A DNA stretch of 64,000 nucleotides from Macrocystis pyrifera (GCA_031763025.1 JASSKH010000038.1:909001-973000); one strand, 5' to 3'; positions 1-31,488 are shown, counted from the first letter of the stretch. The notes: a model not told the origin generated them from the sequence alone. Translations and numbers: made by a program.

Positions 1-781
1 TGACCTCGACGTGTCGCGAACACACCCTTACCAAATAAAACGCCGCAATAAAACCAAAGATGACAAAAGGCATACAAGTAGACTTTTCGCCCATGATCGT
101 TACGTACATGCACCCCGTAAACAACACTCTGTCGACCAAGCAGATACTATAAATTCAGCTTAATACTTTCGATGGGGTAGATGGGGTATCTAACCCCGAA
201 ATGGCTGATAACGGTGTATATACGAAATGTTGTGTCATACCATACGATTGCAATGACCTTGCGCAGTAGATGGTCAATCGCAAATACACACCATAGAAAG
301 GTTAGCAGTGCTGCCACGGAGATGGTGTACCAAATGTGTGCGTTGTTCTTCACATCAAGCCGGCATTTCTACACACCTGACACCCAGCACGCTGCCGCCC
401 AGTGTCCGTACCTAAGAAGAATTGCCGCGGAGTACAGTAGGTGGTGCATCAAAGCACGAACTAATTGCTATATACGTGCCTGGCACGGAGTAGATGGTGC
501 ATCGAACCACGAGAGAGCTGTCACGGAATATATGGTGTACCGTGCCAAACGCATAATTTAACGAGTAGTGGTATACCAAACCACACAAAATCTCGTCAAG
601 AGAGGTGCACAACACCATTAAAAAAATACCGCTACGGAGTGTAAAACTACCGTATTCCGACCAACCGCCGAGTATAACAGCGACGAACAAATAAACCCAC
701 AGGTACAGGAGCAGTACACAAACATGTTCAACTGCTATTAATAAGCATCCGTCAAAAGCAAATATCGGGGGAACGCGTGTG

Positions 782-18525
<17,744 letters not shown>

Positions 18526-19499
18526 CTGCACGCATGCATCCGCAGACAGAAAAACGGCACGCAGCAATAACAGCAGACATTAACGGGGGAAGAGATGAAA
18601 ACCCTTGTGAGCGGATACAAAGCAAAGGACACCTGCTGTATTAATAGTAGTACACAATAGCACGAAACAGGGATGGTGGCCAAAGCCGGGGGTGTCAGCC
18701 AGGAAATAGTGTATTATTGTACGCTAACTTCAGCACAAAGGCTTCCGAGCCGCTCATTTTAGCTGTAAAACGCCGGCCTCCTGCCTTCTTCAGTCCTCGT
18801 GTTCTTTAGTTTTCACACATATATAGGTGTCCCGTGTCGACGACTGCTGCTATCACACGCGCTGATGCCGCACAGCCACGTTTATACCGTACATACGCTT
18901 TAGTTTCGCGCATCGACACTAGCAATACGTATTGCACCAGAACCCCCCTCCCTCTAGGTTCTTGCACCACGCCACGCCACTACACTACTTGAACCGAGCT
19001 ACACCGTCGGTACGTCGATACGTCGGTAGGGTACGGTCGGCGCATACTACTATTACCTGGCATACTTACTGTGGTTCAATTTGCGTGTTTCCCGTATATC
19101 GTGGCTATCTACTACGACTACCCCTCCAACCGCTGCTACTGCTACTACTACCACTGGGACTGTATCTCACCGGCCATCAGAGCTTCTGTACTTGTAGGGG
19201 GGAAAGTAACCCCGGAACGCTGACTCCAGCCCTCCAACCAACATTTCCCCGAGAACAACCTGCGACGAAAAACAGCCCACAAAACGCACGGCGAGGAAAT
19301 TTACAAACAAATACCTTTGTACGGTATATAGATGGCTTAAGATACCGGCCTTGTCCAACTTACCGCCCCACCGCAGGAAGCCACTTCCGGTGATAAAAAA
19401 CAAACAAACTAAAAGCCGAAATAGGTACTAGGCAAACTGGTCTGCTGTGCGTATGATTGGCCGGCATCAGGGCGTACATTGGCCATTGTAGGCATCTTG

Positions 19500-20400
19500 A
19501 AAACGCCGTAAGGTATGAATACTCATACTATGAACGAAAGGATTGTTGAAAAATACTGGTGGCGACCTGAGAGAGCTCGAGCGGAGAGGGCCGGAGACAA
19601 CATCGCCTCTTGTGGCAATAGGCGAGAGTGCTCAGAGGTACTTAATGCGCCGAGAACTGGAAAAAGCCTCGGACAGGTTTCTGGCTGCACGTACGCAGGG
19701 GAAATTCGTCATACTGTACGAAACTTGTGAAGGCCACGCAGGAACGCTAAGGAATACGTTGCTAAGTACGCGCGAGTAGGCGTTTCACGAAGGAATATAA
19801 ACGAACTGGAGATAAGAGTAAATTTTACAAAGAAAATCAGATTTTTTCGGATTAAAAAATTGACGCAGATAAACAAGAAGCCAGAGCGTCTTGGCCCTTT
19901 TACTAAGAAATACGTACGTGTGCTCGTATTAGCATGGAAATAACGAAATTGTCGAATCTGTAGTTTTTTCGCGATTTTTGGGTGATGCTGGCTGGCAACT
20001 CTCACTGCACGAATCACCTCGCAATTCGTTTTTGGCTGCCTGCGACTGATACCCGGTGCACCCGACGCACTCACGCCCTCCAAAGTGAAGGTGACTCAAT
20101 CTCGCGGGCTGTGGTTGCTTGTGGGGAGATGTAGCTGTCCGCAAGTGATTTGCAAACGTTCATCTGGGGGTTGTTTTTTTGTCTCATTTAAGGTTTTGCG
20201 AATTTCGTGCAACTTCGACCACTGCAGTACCCCAAAAGTCGAAGTGTAAACCTCCGTTTTGAAGGAGCGGGGGGGCAATCTGGAGAGAATCACAAGTTGC
20301 TGGAGATGTGGCACTACACTAATATGTAATATGTAACACCCTCTCTCTGTTAAGGCACCAATCAGCGCAAAGTCCAAACACAGCGTGGTAAAATAGTGGC
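19500..20400. other. Unassigned stretch with two protein-like open segments
   Basis: Plus 19543-19779 encodes GESAQRYLMRRELEKAS-like sequence. Minus 20377-20096 encodes LPPRSFKTEVYTSTFG and LHEIRKTLNETKKQ, after an acceptor-like TCTCTCCAG. Neither has a recognised family or a clean exon structure. They could be lost element fragments or unmodelled exons. Confidence 0.25.
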
Positions 20401-21439
20401 GGGAATTTATATACCGATGAACATCTCGATATTAGAGTGGGCCGGAAACCCGGGAATGGGGGGTGGACAAGATCCTGACTGGTCTTAAAGCGCCGTGAAA
20501 TGCGAGCATCCTGTCAAAAGCGTCTGGCTTGACGCAGGAGAAAACCATCACCGATATAGTTCCGATAGACATGATCAAACGTGCTGCTTTTCCGCCGTGG
20601 GCATCCCTCAAGCACGGTATGCACAGCAACAGGTCATAGTTTCCAGCGATCCTCCCATCTTCACTCAGTGTGCCACTAACTACATCATGTACACCGAGCG
20701 GTGGCCTTGCTAGCTTATCTCGCTGTCACAGTCCGGTTTTTTATCAAACCAAAACCTTCTTTGATCATGTTTTCTTTCTTCAAGCCAAGCATGGTGCGAG
20801 TTGAAATGTGTGCATCACGCTATAGTAGACTGTACCAGCAGCATTCCTGTATCCGGTATATGCTTCAATGTGTAAACATATCATACCTGGTACGTATATT
20901 GGTGTGTATTTCCCTGCTGATGCTCCAACACGCAGTTCTGTACTCGAATAAATCTGGTAACACGAACAAATGTTCACCCTGAGACCCACGCGCCGGTGCG
21001 ACAAGAAGCCAGTCATGCGTCCGGACTCTATAGGCTAGGTATTAATAGCAGTCATACCAACTCCCGAGACGCACCCGCGAAACCTCAATCATCTGGCGTC
21101 CCACGATCACAGCCATCCTTCCGTTGTTAACCCCTGCCAGGAGCGAGATAAATACAACGATAGCCTAGCCTCTAGGCCTATCCACACCAACCGCAAGCAG
21201 TGTCTGGCCGTTCACTCGTGTGAGTCTGCTATGCTCACGTAGCTGTGAGCGAGCCACTGGGGGCAGGCGAGTGGATATATGGACGCTGCACTTACTTCTT
21301 CGCATGCATGTTGGTGTACAACTAGTCCAAATCTTTAGTCGGTGTGCCCTCCCGTCGACATGATAATCAACCATGATTTTCGAGGTCTTCAACAAAATCC
21401 ACACAATTGCTTTGCTTTGCTTAATCATGCTTCACCTTT

Positions 21440-22395
21440 CACTCTTTTCCTTTCCAACCAACTTAGTACCCTACCGTACTCTTCAGGTGATTGCAGTGCC
21501 ATCGTTCGTCGTCATCGGCTAGGAGTCTCTCGGTTTCGGTGAGGCATCCTTCAAAATACGCATGTACTCCTGCAGCAATCACCTCCTGCAGATCGCGCCC
21601 GCGGTCCTCAGAGCTTTCCATGCGGTTTGATCCCAGGGGTGGGCGCGCAAGAGTTGTCGCGCATCTTTCCTCGCGTTTCATGCTATTTTGAAAGCAGCCG
21701 AAGTTTCGGCAGACTCACACCATCCACGCTTGCGTTGCGTGGTGGAGCTGGCAATTCTGCTTCGACCGCATCGATGAGGGTTGTAGTGAAGAGAACAACC
21801 ATACCAGCAGTGTTGAGGGGCTGGAAAGGCTGCTTGAGAGCGGGAACGACCCCCGCGACTACTCATCGACGTAGAGCGTACACTTTCCGTCGGGCATGAA
21901 CACCTGACGGACGGTCGAACGTTCGGCCTTTTGGCGCCTTTCGTACTCGTCTGTTGGGGCGCAAAAAGTGACCATAGAGGCGGACCCTGATGTGTACATG
22001 TATACGAAATGGTGGTCTGAGTCAGCCCTAGCTGGTGGCGGAGGTTGTGGGACGACTCTAACATTATGTACTATAGGTCAATGAGCTTGTCGGGTGAGGA
22101 TGTAGTCGATCCGCTTGCAGTCAGTGGGGCTGGTGCCGTTGTGCGAGTGCGATATTTTACCCTTGCATGTGCTCAAAAATGTGATGAGAGTTAACTTGCA
22201 ATTGGTACGTAGCGAACGACGAAAGTAGTTTGCCTTTCTTATTGAGATCATCGCGCTCGTATGCTCGAAGTAGTCTACTTTCATCATCACCGCACTTTAC
22301 GAGCCTCTGCCCAGTTCGCGCATTTGCATCCATCAGCACAAACAAACGCATTGATGTGTTTGCTGCTGGCTGTGTCGCTGTTGCAGACGCTCCAT
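21440..22395 (-). mobile_element. Non-LTR retrotransposon (LINE) fragment: APE-type endonuclease and linker
   Basis: On the minus strand, VLMDANARTGQR, a GKLLSSFATYQLQV block, NGTSPTDCKRIDYILTR and DSDHHFVYM follow in the order of an apurinic-type endonuclease, including the terminal SDH motif. Downstream, CLTETERLLADDDERW-like sequence fits the linker before a reverse transcriptase. The pieces lie in more than one frame, and the N-terminus of the endonuclease and the reverse transcriptase are missing. This is a dead, 5'- and 3'-incomplete copy. Confidence 0.7.
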
Positions 22396-22539
22396 GTGCC
22401 GTGAAAAAAACTAAAAACCTGTTACGCGTATCTGCAGTATTTATACCTGTGATACTGCGTAAACTTGCTGTACATCAAGAAGCTACAATGGTACGCACAC
22501 AGTCGCGCACCGCAGAAACAACAGGAGTGACAGGCTAGA

Positions 22540-22690
22540 TAGGTCGCTGTCAATACGGCCGGAGCTTGTCTGTGCTCTGTGCTACCGGTATGCATCATCT
22601 GTGCTCCGTGCTACTGGCATGCTGTTACAGCTACGTGAGGCAGCTGCTACGTGCTGCCTGCTCGTGCTGCGTGCTGCGGACGTTTGCTCG
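22540..22690 (+). repeat. Low-complexity GTGCTAC/GTGCTGC repeat
   Basis: Repeated GTGCTNCNG words without a coding frame. Confidence 0.6.
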
Positions 22691-23285
22691 AAAACGATTT
22701 TTGAATTGGCTTACTTCTGGGATACTATAATGGTAGGGAACAAGAAACAAAATTCCAAGGCTTTACACATTAGGTGGTACAAGTTAGAAAGCAGTACAGA
22801 GTTAGTGAACGCTTCAACACCATGGGTATCGAGACCCATATGAGGTGATGCCAGCTCGGTCTGTATGGACGATGCGCAAGCAATGCCACACGGCACGGGT
22901 TGTGTGCCTGCTGCTGCCCTGCTGCTGCTGTACACTATTAATAATACTGCTTTCGTACACACGATCGCGATGAAAAATGGCTTGTTTCATCGTTTTTCCA
23001 TTTTTCACTCACATCACGTTGTTGGGAACGCACAGCTGCTGTGTAGCTCTCGCGCCTATCCACGTACGGATCCTCTTCTACTTCCCCAGGACATCGCACT
23101 CCTATAAACGTTACCTGCTGTGAGATAGTGTGGGCCATGATCTGCCTGGCGATCGTGCGCCGTAAACCCTAATACCAGGTATGATTTTTATGATTTTTCC
23201 GGGTTTCCACACGAGAATTCTTCGATTATTTATCGGGATGTTTGATAAACATCCCCCCCCTTGCCCCTTGTTTTTGCCCCTTGTT

Positions 23286-23657
23286 TTTATAAATTTTGAA
23301 ATACGTCAGCTGTGAGTTCGACTGATTAAATAGTTGATACTCAACTTTGCAAGCTGCGTAATACACCTCGTCTATATTCCATTTTTACCTAATTTTACAG
23401 GGGAGCCGCTGGCCTATATCTTTGACAAGGAATCACATATGGAATACGCGCGCTAGGTTTATCACAATACTTGTAAAATTAGGTAAAAATGGAATATAGA
23501 CGAGGCGTATTACGCAGCTTGCAAAGTTGAGTATCAACTATTTAATCAGTCGAACTCACAGCTGACGTATTTCAAAATTTATAAAATTATTGTGATAAAC
23601 CGAGCGCGGGTATTCTATATGTGATTCCGTGTCAAAGATATAGGCCAGCGGCTCCCT
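23286..23657. repeat. Interleaved inverted repeat A-B-A'-B'
   Basis: Arm A (23286-23399) is matched by its near-perfect reverse complement A' (23472-23586). The spacer B (23400-23471) is matched by its own reverse complement B' (23588-23657) outside A'. Only a few mismatches separate the pairs. No ORF. A partial third copy of A lies at 24479-24538. Confidence 0.9.
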
Positions 23658-24478
23658 TTGTTCAAAAACGCGGCGTAATAACGTAATACAACAAGGTGCT
23701 TGGAACACAACAACACGACACATACATAAGATCCATCGTAGCTTGAGAGTTCCATGCCGGATAAGGATAATGCGCGAGTCTTCTGATGTCACTCGTTGTG
23801 TAGCTCCTTATGAAGCGAGTTGACTCGACAGCTCGGGAATACTACAAGAAGAGAGAGTTCCGTGTCAGCATCTTGAGCCACCACGACGTGCGCTCCCGTG
23901 CCAACTGCGTCTACACCTTTTACCTTTCTTTAGAGACCAATCAGCACGCAAACCTAGCGACGTTGCAAAAACTGGTGTACGACACGAAGGAGCACGCATA
24001 ATCTATTGGATGTTCCGCTTGGACCTCACATTTGCCGCAGGAGTTGCAATCCCTGTACACGCACGCCACGAATGCCGCAGCAATACTTGACTATTCAAAT
24101 GCCTATCCTTATCATATTTTTGTGTGACCACCATGAAAAAACAGTGGAAGAGGTAGCACAGCCCCTCTTATATTGACTGCTTATTACTGCTGCAGAACGC
24201 TATCGACGAAAACGTGTCCCAACCAACCGCAGGCCTTCAAAAAAATCCACCTACGGTTCCTAGGAAGAGACCGTGCATGTATGTGTATTTTTCATTAGTT
24301 TCCTAAACATTGTCAAGCAGGTTCGAAGTACTCCAGGGCCCAGGACATACATGTCTGTCCGTATAATAATAAATACCTGGTAATGGTTTCGCTCAAATAA
24401 ATAAATGCTCGAAGAATTGATCACGTATAGGACCACATCTGATCTGAAAGGTTGCTGTATTTTAAACGCTCAAGGTGA

Positions 24479-24538
24479 TTTTATAAATTTCGAAATACGT
24501 CAGCTGTGAGTTCGACTGATTAAATAGTTGATACTCAA
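24479..24538 (+). repeat. Partial copy of arm A
   Basis: About 60 bp starting TTATAAATTTCGAAATACGT, the same orientation as 23286-23345. Confidence 0.85.
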
Positions 24539-24964
24539 GGTGTGATTCTATAAAATGCAACTATGTGGCGATCTGTCGACGTGGTAAATCATATGGGTGC
24601 ATTTTCAGCGCAACCACAACAATCAAATGTGCACGCGGATTCAAGAGATAGTTCTGGATAGACCCTGTAAGTTTGCAGACATATGACATAATACTATTTT
24701 ATGTGCTGCGTATGACCACCTGTCGAGAAGGAGGGAGTTTTTCGTTTCGTTTTGCCAGGAATCTAGGATTCATCATGCCTCATCATGCCCCAAATATGTA
24801 CAAGGTATTTATAAAACACGGCCGCCGCTATCCTTTTGGCGAAAAGAAAAGGCGAAAACACCGTTCGACAGGGCCCGCTGAACACGGGTGGGTGCATTCA
24901 CGTTTTCAAGGTCCTACAATAGTCTCTAAAAAACGGCGTGGATTGCCGGCCCTCAGTACATTTA

Positions 24965-25115
24965 TTACTTTATTATTGAATTCAGCTTGAACCAGCTCGT
25001 AGTTGGCTATGCCTCGTTCAGGCGGGATTATGGTTCTTTATTTCTTTATCATTGAATTCAGCTTGAACCAGCTCGTAGTTGGCGATGCCTCGCATAGGTG
25101 GGATTATGGCGCTTC
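24965..25115 (+). repeat. 72 bp tandem duplication
   Basis: The block ATTGAATTCAGCTTGAACCA with GCTCGTAGTTGGC and GGGATTATGG follows itself once, near 24975 and 25050. Confidence 0.85.
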
Positions 25116-25399
25116 TTGCCTCTGTGTATGTACATCCATTGTTTCCATCAAACCAAACAAATTGCCAAGAAAAATAATGAGGGGATCGAACCCCAGATTG
25201 TGCTTTTTTGCCTACTATTATTAATAGTGAAAACCTTCATTGCGTCCTTCTATGCGCAGAGGTTGCGTGTGGAATCATTGCTGCGGTCGTATTCCGCGAT
25301 TGGCCACAATTATATCCAATTCTTCGGCTTTTGGTGGGAAGGTTCTCGAATCATAGCTTAATTAGTTGGTACAGTCGACGGAAGTAAAGTGAGCGGTAG

Positions 25400-28300
25400 G
25401 AATGTTCTAGGAGTTTTTATCTGGAGCAAAACTGTGAAGTCACACTACTACTGTGGATACACTGCAATTTATCGTTCTGCTGGGAAGGAATGCACGAAAT
25501 GGAATGAAATGCGGCGGCTCGAACATAATCCACAATAAGGCATGCTCGTCGAAGGTTTCCCCCAGCTACCCGCCCGGTTGGGGGTTCTTTCACTGTTTAC
25601 CTTCACACTTCTTCGGGTTTTAGCGTTGCTTGCGAGCGAATGCGGGCATCGGGAGGTCGATACGCCTTGATGTGGGTTGGTCGCTTGTCGCTCGAGGGTG
25701 TTCGTCAGAGATCATAGCTGAAGGTACAACAATCGGAGTGGTGCTTTGGCAGTCGTCGGCGCTTGGCCGATTGTTTTTCATCCGACGGGTGATTTTCGCA
25801 GCAGCACCAGTTGCCCACTGGATCATCAGTGACATCAAGGCGTATTATTCGATTTTTAAAAAAAGGCAGACCGCCCCCCCCCACCCCCCCCCACCTACCC
25901 CTTGTCCCGCTATTGTCATCTTGGTTTTTCGGTAACATAATAACATTTCCTCGAGAACGTCTAGATCTTTCGGTGACAGCGTACAGTAGTACTACGGCTA
26001 CCGAAAGCTTTTTCGAGGTTCGATGCACTGCGAGGTTGGCCTCGGTAGGACCCCTGATGCAAGACCCTATTCGTTCTGTTCGTCCAGGTCTCGTAGACAG
26101 TCTCAGTCGAGAGGGGGTATACAGTAGGAGCCCGGTGTTAAGAAACATCAATTTGGTGTCCAGGATCAATGTATTTTATTTTCGATCTTCATCTAATTCT
26201 AACATAAAGGATTCAGAGTTGGTCCCACTGTTGAGTTGTGTTTCTCAACCCAATTTTCTTATTGTTCGTGCCGATCTGAGATTTTCGCATCATAATATTT
26301 CTCAGGGTTAAGCTGCGGGCGCCCACTGTAGCAGATATCGATAGCGCCTTCGCGTTTGTTTTTGAAAGCGACAAACACCACTATTGTTTGGGATTGCATG
26401 TTGCGCCAGTTACACTATGAGAGTGTCCGTGGGACGTCGATTTTCGAGTGAGTTTTTGCCGGTTTGGTTTGGGTATTCGGATTAATCCAGAAGGCAACAC
26501 AGCAACACTGTTACAGCAGTGTTTCCAAAGTCGAAATCGACCAAACCTGCAACTTTTTTTTAATGGTTTAGGTGTGATGTTATTCGGAGCGAATGCTCCA
26601 GATTCTACAGTAGGGCCCCAGCAACCCATGTTCTATATAATAGCCGTAGTCGAGTAATAATTATTGGTATCTGAGCACATAAATGTATCCAGCGCATCCA
26701 TTGACAAGTTGACTGAAATAGCGTGGGTGAAAGCTGCTACAGAAAGTTCCATGGTTCCTGTGCGTTTGTTTCATGTTTAATGTATCTGAGCTCCTTTATA
26801 AAGCTCATTCTACAACACAACGCCCGGGCCGGTCTCACCAGACCACCAACTTATATGCTTCCACAAAGCATTACCCTTCTTTGAAAGTAGTCTACGGTAC
26901 GTTTTTTTTAGAGTAGTCTACGATCTTTGAGAGAAAAACCCACCAGTACCTTCGTTAAGAGTATTTGTTCGGGCTTCTGTGAAGCGGTTGCTCACCAGCT
27001 CGCCGTCGCTGAATCATTTTTTTTTGTTTGTGTCTTAACTACTAAATCGCTGCCGCGATTGCCTTCTCGCACTGGCTACCTCTACAGCATTCATCCCCTA
27101 TACGTGATAACCAACGCCTGCATTCACTCGGTCTCTCGCGGCACCTTGACCACAAGATCGCGCCACACCACAAGCTGCCGTATCACGTATATACCGTGGG
27201 ACACCTTCGCCGCGACACACTGCCGCTTGTCGCTACTGCCGAGAGTACACACCGGACCACAAGCCATCTCTCCACCGACCTCAATTTTTGAGGCACCAAT
27301 TGTGCTGCTTTCCCGTTCATGGACGCGCCGCAAGCAGAAGGAGGTGGGGCCGAGCCTATTGCCTCTCTGCAATTTTTCGGAATGTGGGATGCCTCGGAGG
27401 GAACGGGTGAGCTCTTATTTCCTCTTTAAATGATTTTGTTGAGCCACGTCGCCGTAGGGAGTAGGCTCCAAGTAGGGCGGAGCACGTTTGGGCCCCGCAA
27501 TTCCTCACAGACGAGGCTGCTCAATTGAGGAAGTACCCAATATACTTCAGTACGTACTGGTACGTCAGGAAACACTTTTATTTGTGCTCGACACTTATAT
27601 CTTTTCACGACAAAAGTACGGCGGTAGTCGATGTTGATCGGGTTTACGCGTACCTAATTCTCGAGGTCGTGTTTCGGGTGAGGTGCAGTATAATGCCGGG
27701 TCCGAAACCGGACAAGAAACAGGTGCCCCCTCTACCGCCTTGGCACGAATAATGGTTACTGAACCAATCGTTTACCTTTGCCCTTTTTTCGTGTTTGCAC
27801 GCCGTTAACCACGCTTCGATATCGGATGAGATGGACCGAGAAAATTGCAGGGGCATTAGTCGCGCGCCTGTTCGCGCTGGTGGTGTGGATTTTTCGTGTA
27901 TCCCCTTATTGTCTTATCAGGCCTCGTGCTTCCCACTCCTTTGTGTATCCATGTGCCTGTCGAGATGTCACCTGTATCTCCGATACCCCCCGACGTGTGC
28001 ATGTATTCGCAGGGGAAGGCCTCGACCTTCCTGGGTTGCCCCGGAGCCTTCTAAGCGCTGCAGAACGGCGGGGAGAGGGTACAGACAACTGGGACGCGAG
28101 GGTTAGTCACCGTTGGCTTTGCGAGGGGCGCGTGTCTCATGCCCCGCGAACGACTGCGTTCATGGCGATACATGATAGCATTCGTTTAAGAGCAGTGTGG
28201 TGATAGTGAGTGAAAGCGAGTGATAGAGTAGTCGCACGTGTTTGCCTTGAGGAGGTAGCTCCTATTTTGTTCTGAGGCTCCTCCCTGAGCATCTCTATAC

Positions 28301-28770
28301 CCCACCCAAACAAAATGACATTGAAAAAAAATGTAAGACGCCCAATCCCTGGGCTGCAAGACGTAGGTATCTAGCAAAGAACATTGTAAACATCGTATCG
28401 AAAGGTATCCGGTAGTTCTTAAGTTGAGGACCCCTGCTCGTGATAAATGCTTGGGCCCAAAAGGGCAGCCCCAATTCCTGTCGTAGGATGCAGCTGGGTT
28501 TATAAGGTCGGCCCTCGGTAGAATGCTTTGGAGATTGCTGTATTGAGTGTGCGCCCGATTGACGTAGTGTCATGTGGACCGATCAAACCGATTTTTGGGC
28601 TTTTGGACAGGAGTATTATGTTTCCCGCTCGTCCTGTATTGAGGCCACGAACGAACGAGCTATTCAATAACGCGTAGATGAATACATACTGTAGCTACCA
28701 TTTTCTCCATAACTACAGTAGGTTCCCTCGGAACAAATTTCCCCCCCCGTTGGCCTGCCCTGCCTGCATG
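25400..28770. other. Intergenic or intronic stretch without a recognised gene
   Basis: Several short open frames exist, for example minus 25838-25620 and minus 27856-27644 (DIEAWLTACKHEKRAK). None has a recognisable domain or convincing splice structure. A pyrimidine-rich C-run lies at 25875-25900. Otherwise I see nothing definite. Confidence 0.4.
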
Positions 28771-28977
28771 TAGCTCAGATCGGGGTCACACAACAGTCCT
28801 CTCGTTCCTTTCCCGCTATGTGGTTGCTTTTGCCGTAGTTATATGTTTTATCGCGGGTTGGGGTCGACGCTTCCTTTCGTTCGTTCCCTCAAACCGCGTC
28901 GATGTTTAATTTAACGTATTAATATTGTTATTGCCCTCGATGACATCGAGCGCTGTTCTCAGTTTGCATGTCTTTTT

Positions 28978-29460
28978 TTGGTGAAGTCGCAGTTGAAGTT
29001 GGTGGGAGTGTCGAGAGAGACCAGTCGTCACCGGCACAGACGGCACCCCAGCAGGCGGAGTTTAGCTCAGACTGAACGTCTGCCTTTTTCCCTTGGAAAA
29101 CCAAGAAAAAAGGCTCGCGCTTCGCGCTCGCGCGCCTCATTGTTAAATCCGAACGGTTACTATACTGCGAGACAGAGTGGCATGCCAGTACAGCAGTACG
29201 ATGGCACGGCGGGAGCAGGACGCTCCACCCCCCAACAGCCACCAACAGGTTGTGGCTTGCCTGGTCCACACGGCGGTAGTGTATACGGGAAACCACGTCT
29301 GCCGATGTCTGTATATCGCAGAATATCTCCCCTCGCCTCTAAGAAGAGCCCACGGCTCACGGCTCCGGTTCCGAGCGACGATGGAAGCCGGAGGCACACC
29401 CGTCCGACGTATGGAAAGACATACTCCTTTTACGAAGCAGACTATCATAACGTCATGTAG
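28978..29460 (+). CDS. Unidentified open reading frame, 160 codons
   Basis: A plus-strand ATG-to-stop frame is basic and Pro/Ser/Tyr-rich. The C-terminal half (TARQSGMPVQQYDGTAGAG, later GKTYSFYEADYHNVM) reads like a disordered protein tail. The opposite strand is also open over part of it. No family is recognised, and it could be a terminal exon or a chance frame in GC-rich sequence. Confidence 0.3.
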   Translation: MVKSQLKLVGVSRETSRHRHRRHPSRRSLAQTERLPFSLGKPRKKARASRSRASLLNPNGYYTARQSGMPVQQYDGTAGAGRSTPQQPPTGCGLPGPHGGSVYGKPRLPMSVYRRISPLASKKSPRLTAPVPSDDGSRRHTRPTYGKTYSFYEADYHNVM

Positions 29461-29562
29461 AATTCAGGCGGTGATGGATTAGTAGGTGCAGCTTGCAAGA
29501 AATAACATTTACCAGGTATTAATTTTCTGAAATCGAGGAGATGAAATATACGACGTAACAAA

Positions 29563-29945
29563 GTGATCGACGGACGATTAGACAGAACATACATGTCTGT
29601 ACATACCACACAGAGCATTGGAAAGTAAATGCGAATTACTTTTCGTCTTGAAGTTGATACTGCGGCTGCGGCGTGCTTTTACTACACAGCAAATGACAGA
29701 TTGCCAAGAGATCTCTGTACCGCGAAATCTATGAGTACCGAAATATATATGCAACGGTCACAAAGTAGTCGACCGACAAAATAGACAGATCATGTCAATG
29801 TCTGTACCACACAGAGGATCGCAAAATAAAAGCGAATTATAATGTCCCCAACAAGTAGTTACAAAGTAATCGACAGACGAACGGATATAGACAGAAGATG
29901 TCTGCACCACACAGAGGATCGCAAAACGAAAGCGAATTAGACATT
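29563..29945 (+). repeat. Three diverged ~100 bp repeats
   Basis: The phrases AATCGAC(A/G)GACGA, AGACAGA..ATGTCTG and ACCACACAGAGGATCGCAAA recur near 29565, 29765 and 29870, with a trace near 32318-32350. Confidence 0.65.
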
Positions 29946-30375
29946 TTCGTGTTACGAGCTGGTTCCAGCGACACACACCAAAAACCGGAATACGTCGAAA
30001 TTTTCAACACTAAAGATATCCACATGCCCGCAGGAACAAGGGGAACACATCGCTGAGAGATTTTTGGCGCGCGAGTTGTAGTTCGCGAGATATGGGCATT
30101 GTTCGTATTACTTGCGGAGACGTTGTTGCATAGGGATTTAAACTGCCTATATATGTAAAAATCATATAAATTCGTATTTAGGCCAACAATCGGCCAACAA
30201 GTCGAATAATTCGGCACTAGAAGTGTTTACATGATCGTATCAACAAGGGGAAGACAAATGCCACACTTGTTTTGTTCTGCAAAACATGCAAGGCTGTTAT
30301 TTTTAACGCCTGCCAAAGTGCTGGAACAATGCATTGAGCTTTTCGAGCTTTTCAACAATCTAGGGATAAATTGAT

Positions 30376-31252
30376 TCTTCACGGGAATAACTTTCGCACT
30401 TTGTTTTTTGCGAGTTGGAAAATGAAATTTCGCATGGTTGTGCGCCATGACAAGATGAAAAAACTGACCACTGTAGAAGATTGAACGGAGGAAATCTGGG
30501 GTTTGTGGAGAGGTATTGAATCGTTGGCATGCTTGGACAGAGGGAATGAGCAAGAGGTGCATAGAGTTCATGACGAGTGCAGTTGGTTGAACTAGGGAGA
30601 CAGCCTGGGAATGGTTGACACAGTGAGGAAGGAGACCAGTGAGGAAGAAGACCATCTACCATAGTACTACTCGCGGGGGTGGGAGCAGCGGGTGTTTGAT
30701 ATCCTTAGAAGGTTGGCGAGTTGGAAAAATAATGAGTCACCACGCGAGCGCGCAAGAAGCAGCAGCGGCTGCTGCTGAAGCTTGGGAGAAAGCACATCCT
30801 GTAGGTGACAGCGCAGTCTTTGGCGGCGCGGCACGGGAAGGGGGGTAGGGCAACGTGGGGGCGAGTGCACGTGCGGCAGGTGCTGTTGATGTAGCGGCAG
30901 CGGCCGCCGCGGGGAATGATGATGCGGTCCTAGCTGCCGAAGTAGACGCGGAGAATGCTGCTGCGGCAGTCGAGTCAGATGCCATTGCGGGAGAGGTGAA
31001 CGCTGCTGCCCTTGCTGCGGTTGCGGCTGGTGAGGACGTGGCACAAAGGTGTTTTTTCATTTTTTTTTTTTCGTGAATAAGGGAGGGTCAAAGTTGCCGA
31101 AAAAATCAGAAAAAACAGAGAAATGTCTCACAAGAACCAGAAAAAAAAACCAGCGGCCACTTTTTTCATCTTGTGATGACGCATAACCATGCAAAATTTC
31201 GTTTTCCAACTCTCAGCAACCAAAGTGCAAAAGTGCGAAGCTGTTAATTAAG
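30376..31252. mobile_element. Foldback-type element with ~75 bp inverted ends and GCN-rich core
   Basis: The left end (30387-30461: CGCACTTTG..GAGTTGGAAAATGAAATT..CACAAGATGAAAAA-like) is repeated inverted at 31160-31245 with about 80% identity by eye. The core (30735-31045) is GCN-trinucleotide-rich, which gives poly-Ala frames on both strands. No recognisable transposase. Confidence 0.55.
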
Positions 31253-31488
31253 CCTTGGCTACCGCTGGAACCAACTCGTAGTATTAATAGTAGCGATGCA
31301 CCAGACTCTTTCACAGCATACTACTACTAGAAGAGTGGGAAAATGACGAAAGTGACAGATCTACGGCGGCACAAGTAGTCTGCAGCTGTGTTTCTATTAA
31401 TAGACAGTTTTTGCGTTTGTACGCACGACGGCTACAAAGTAATCGACACTACTCGTGGTCGTACCATAGTAGACACATATAAGACTAC

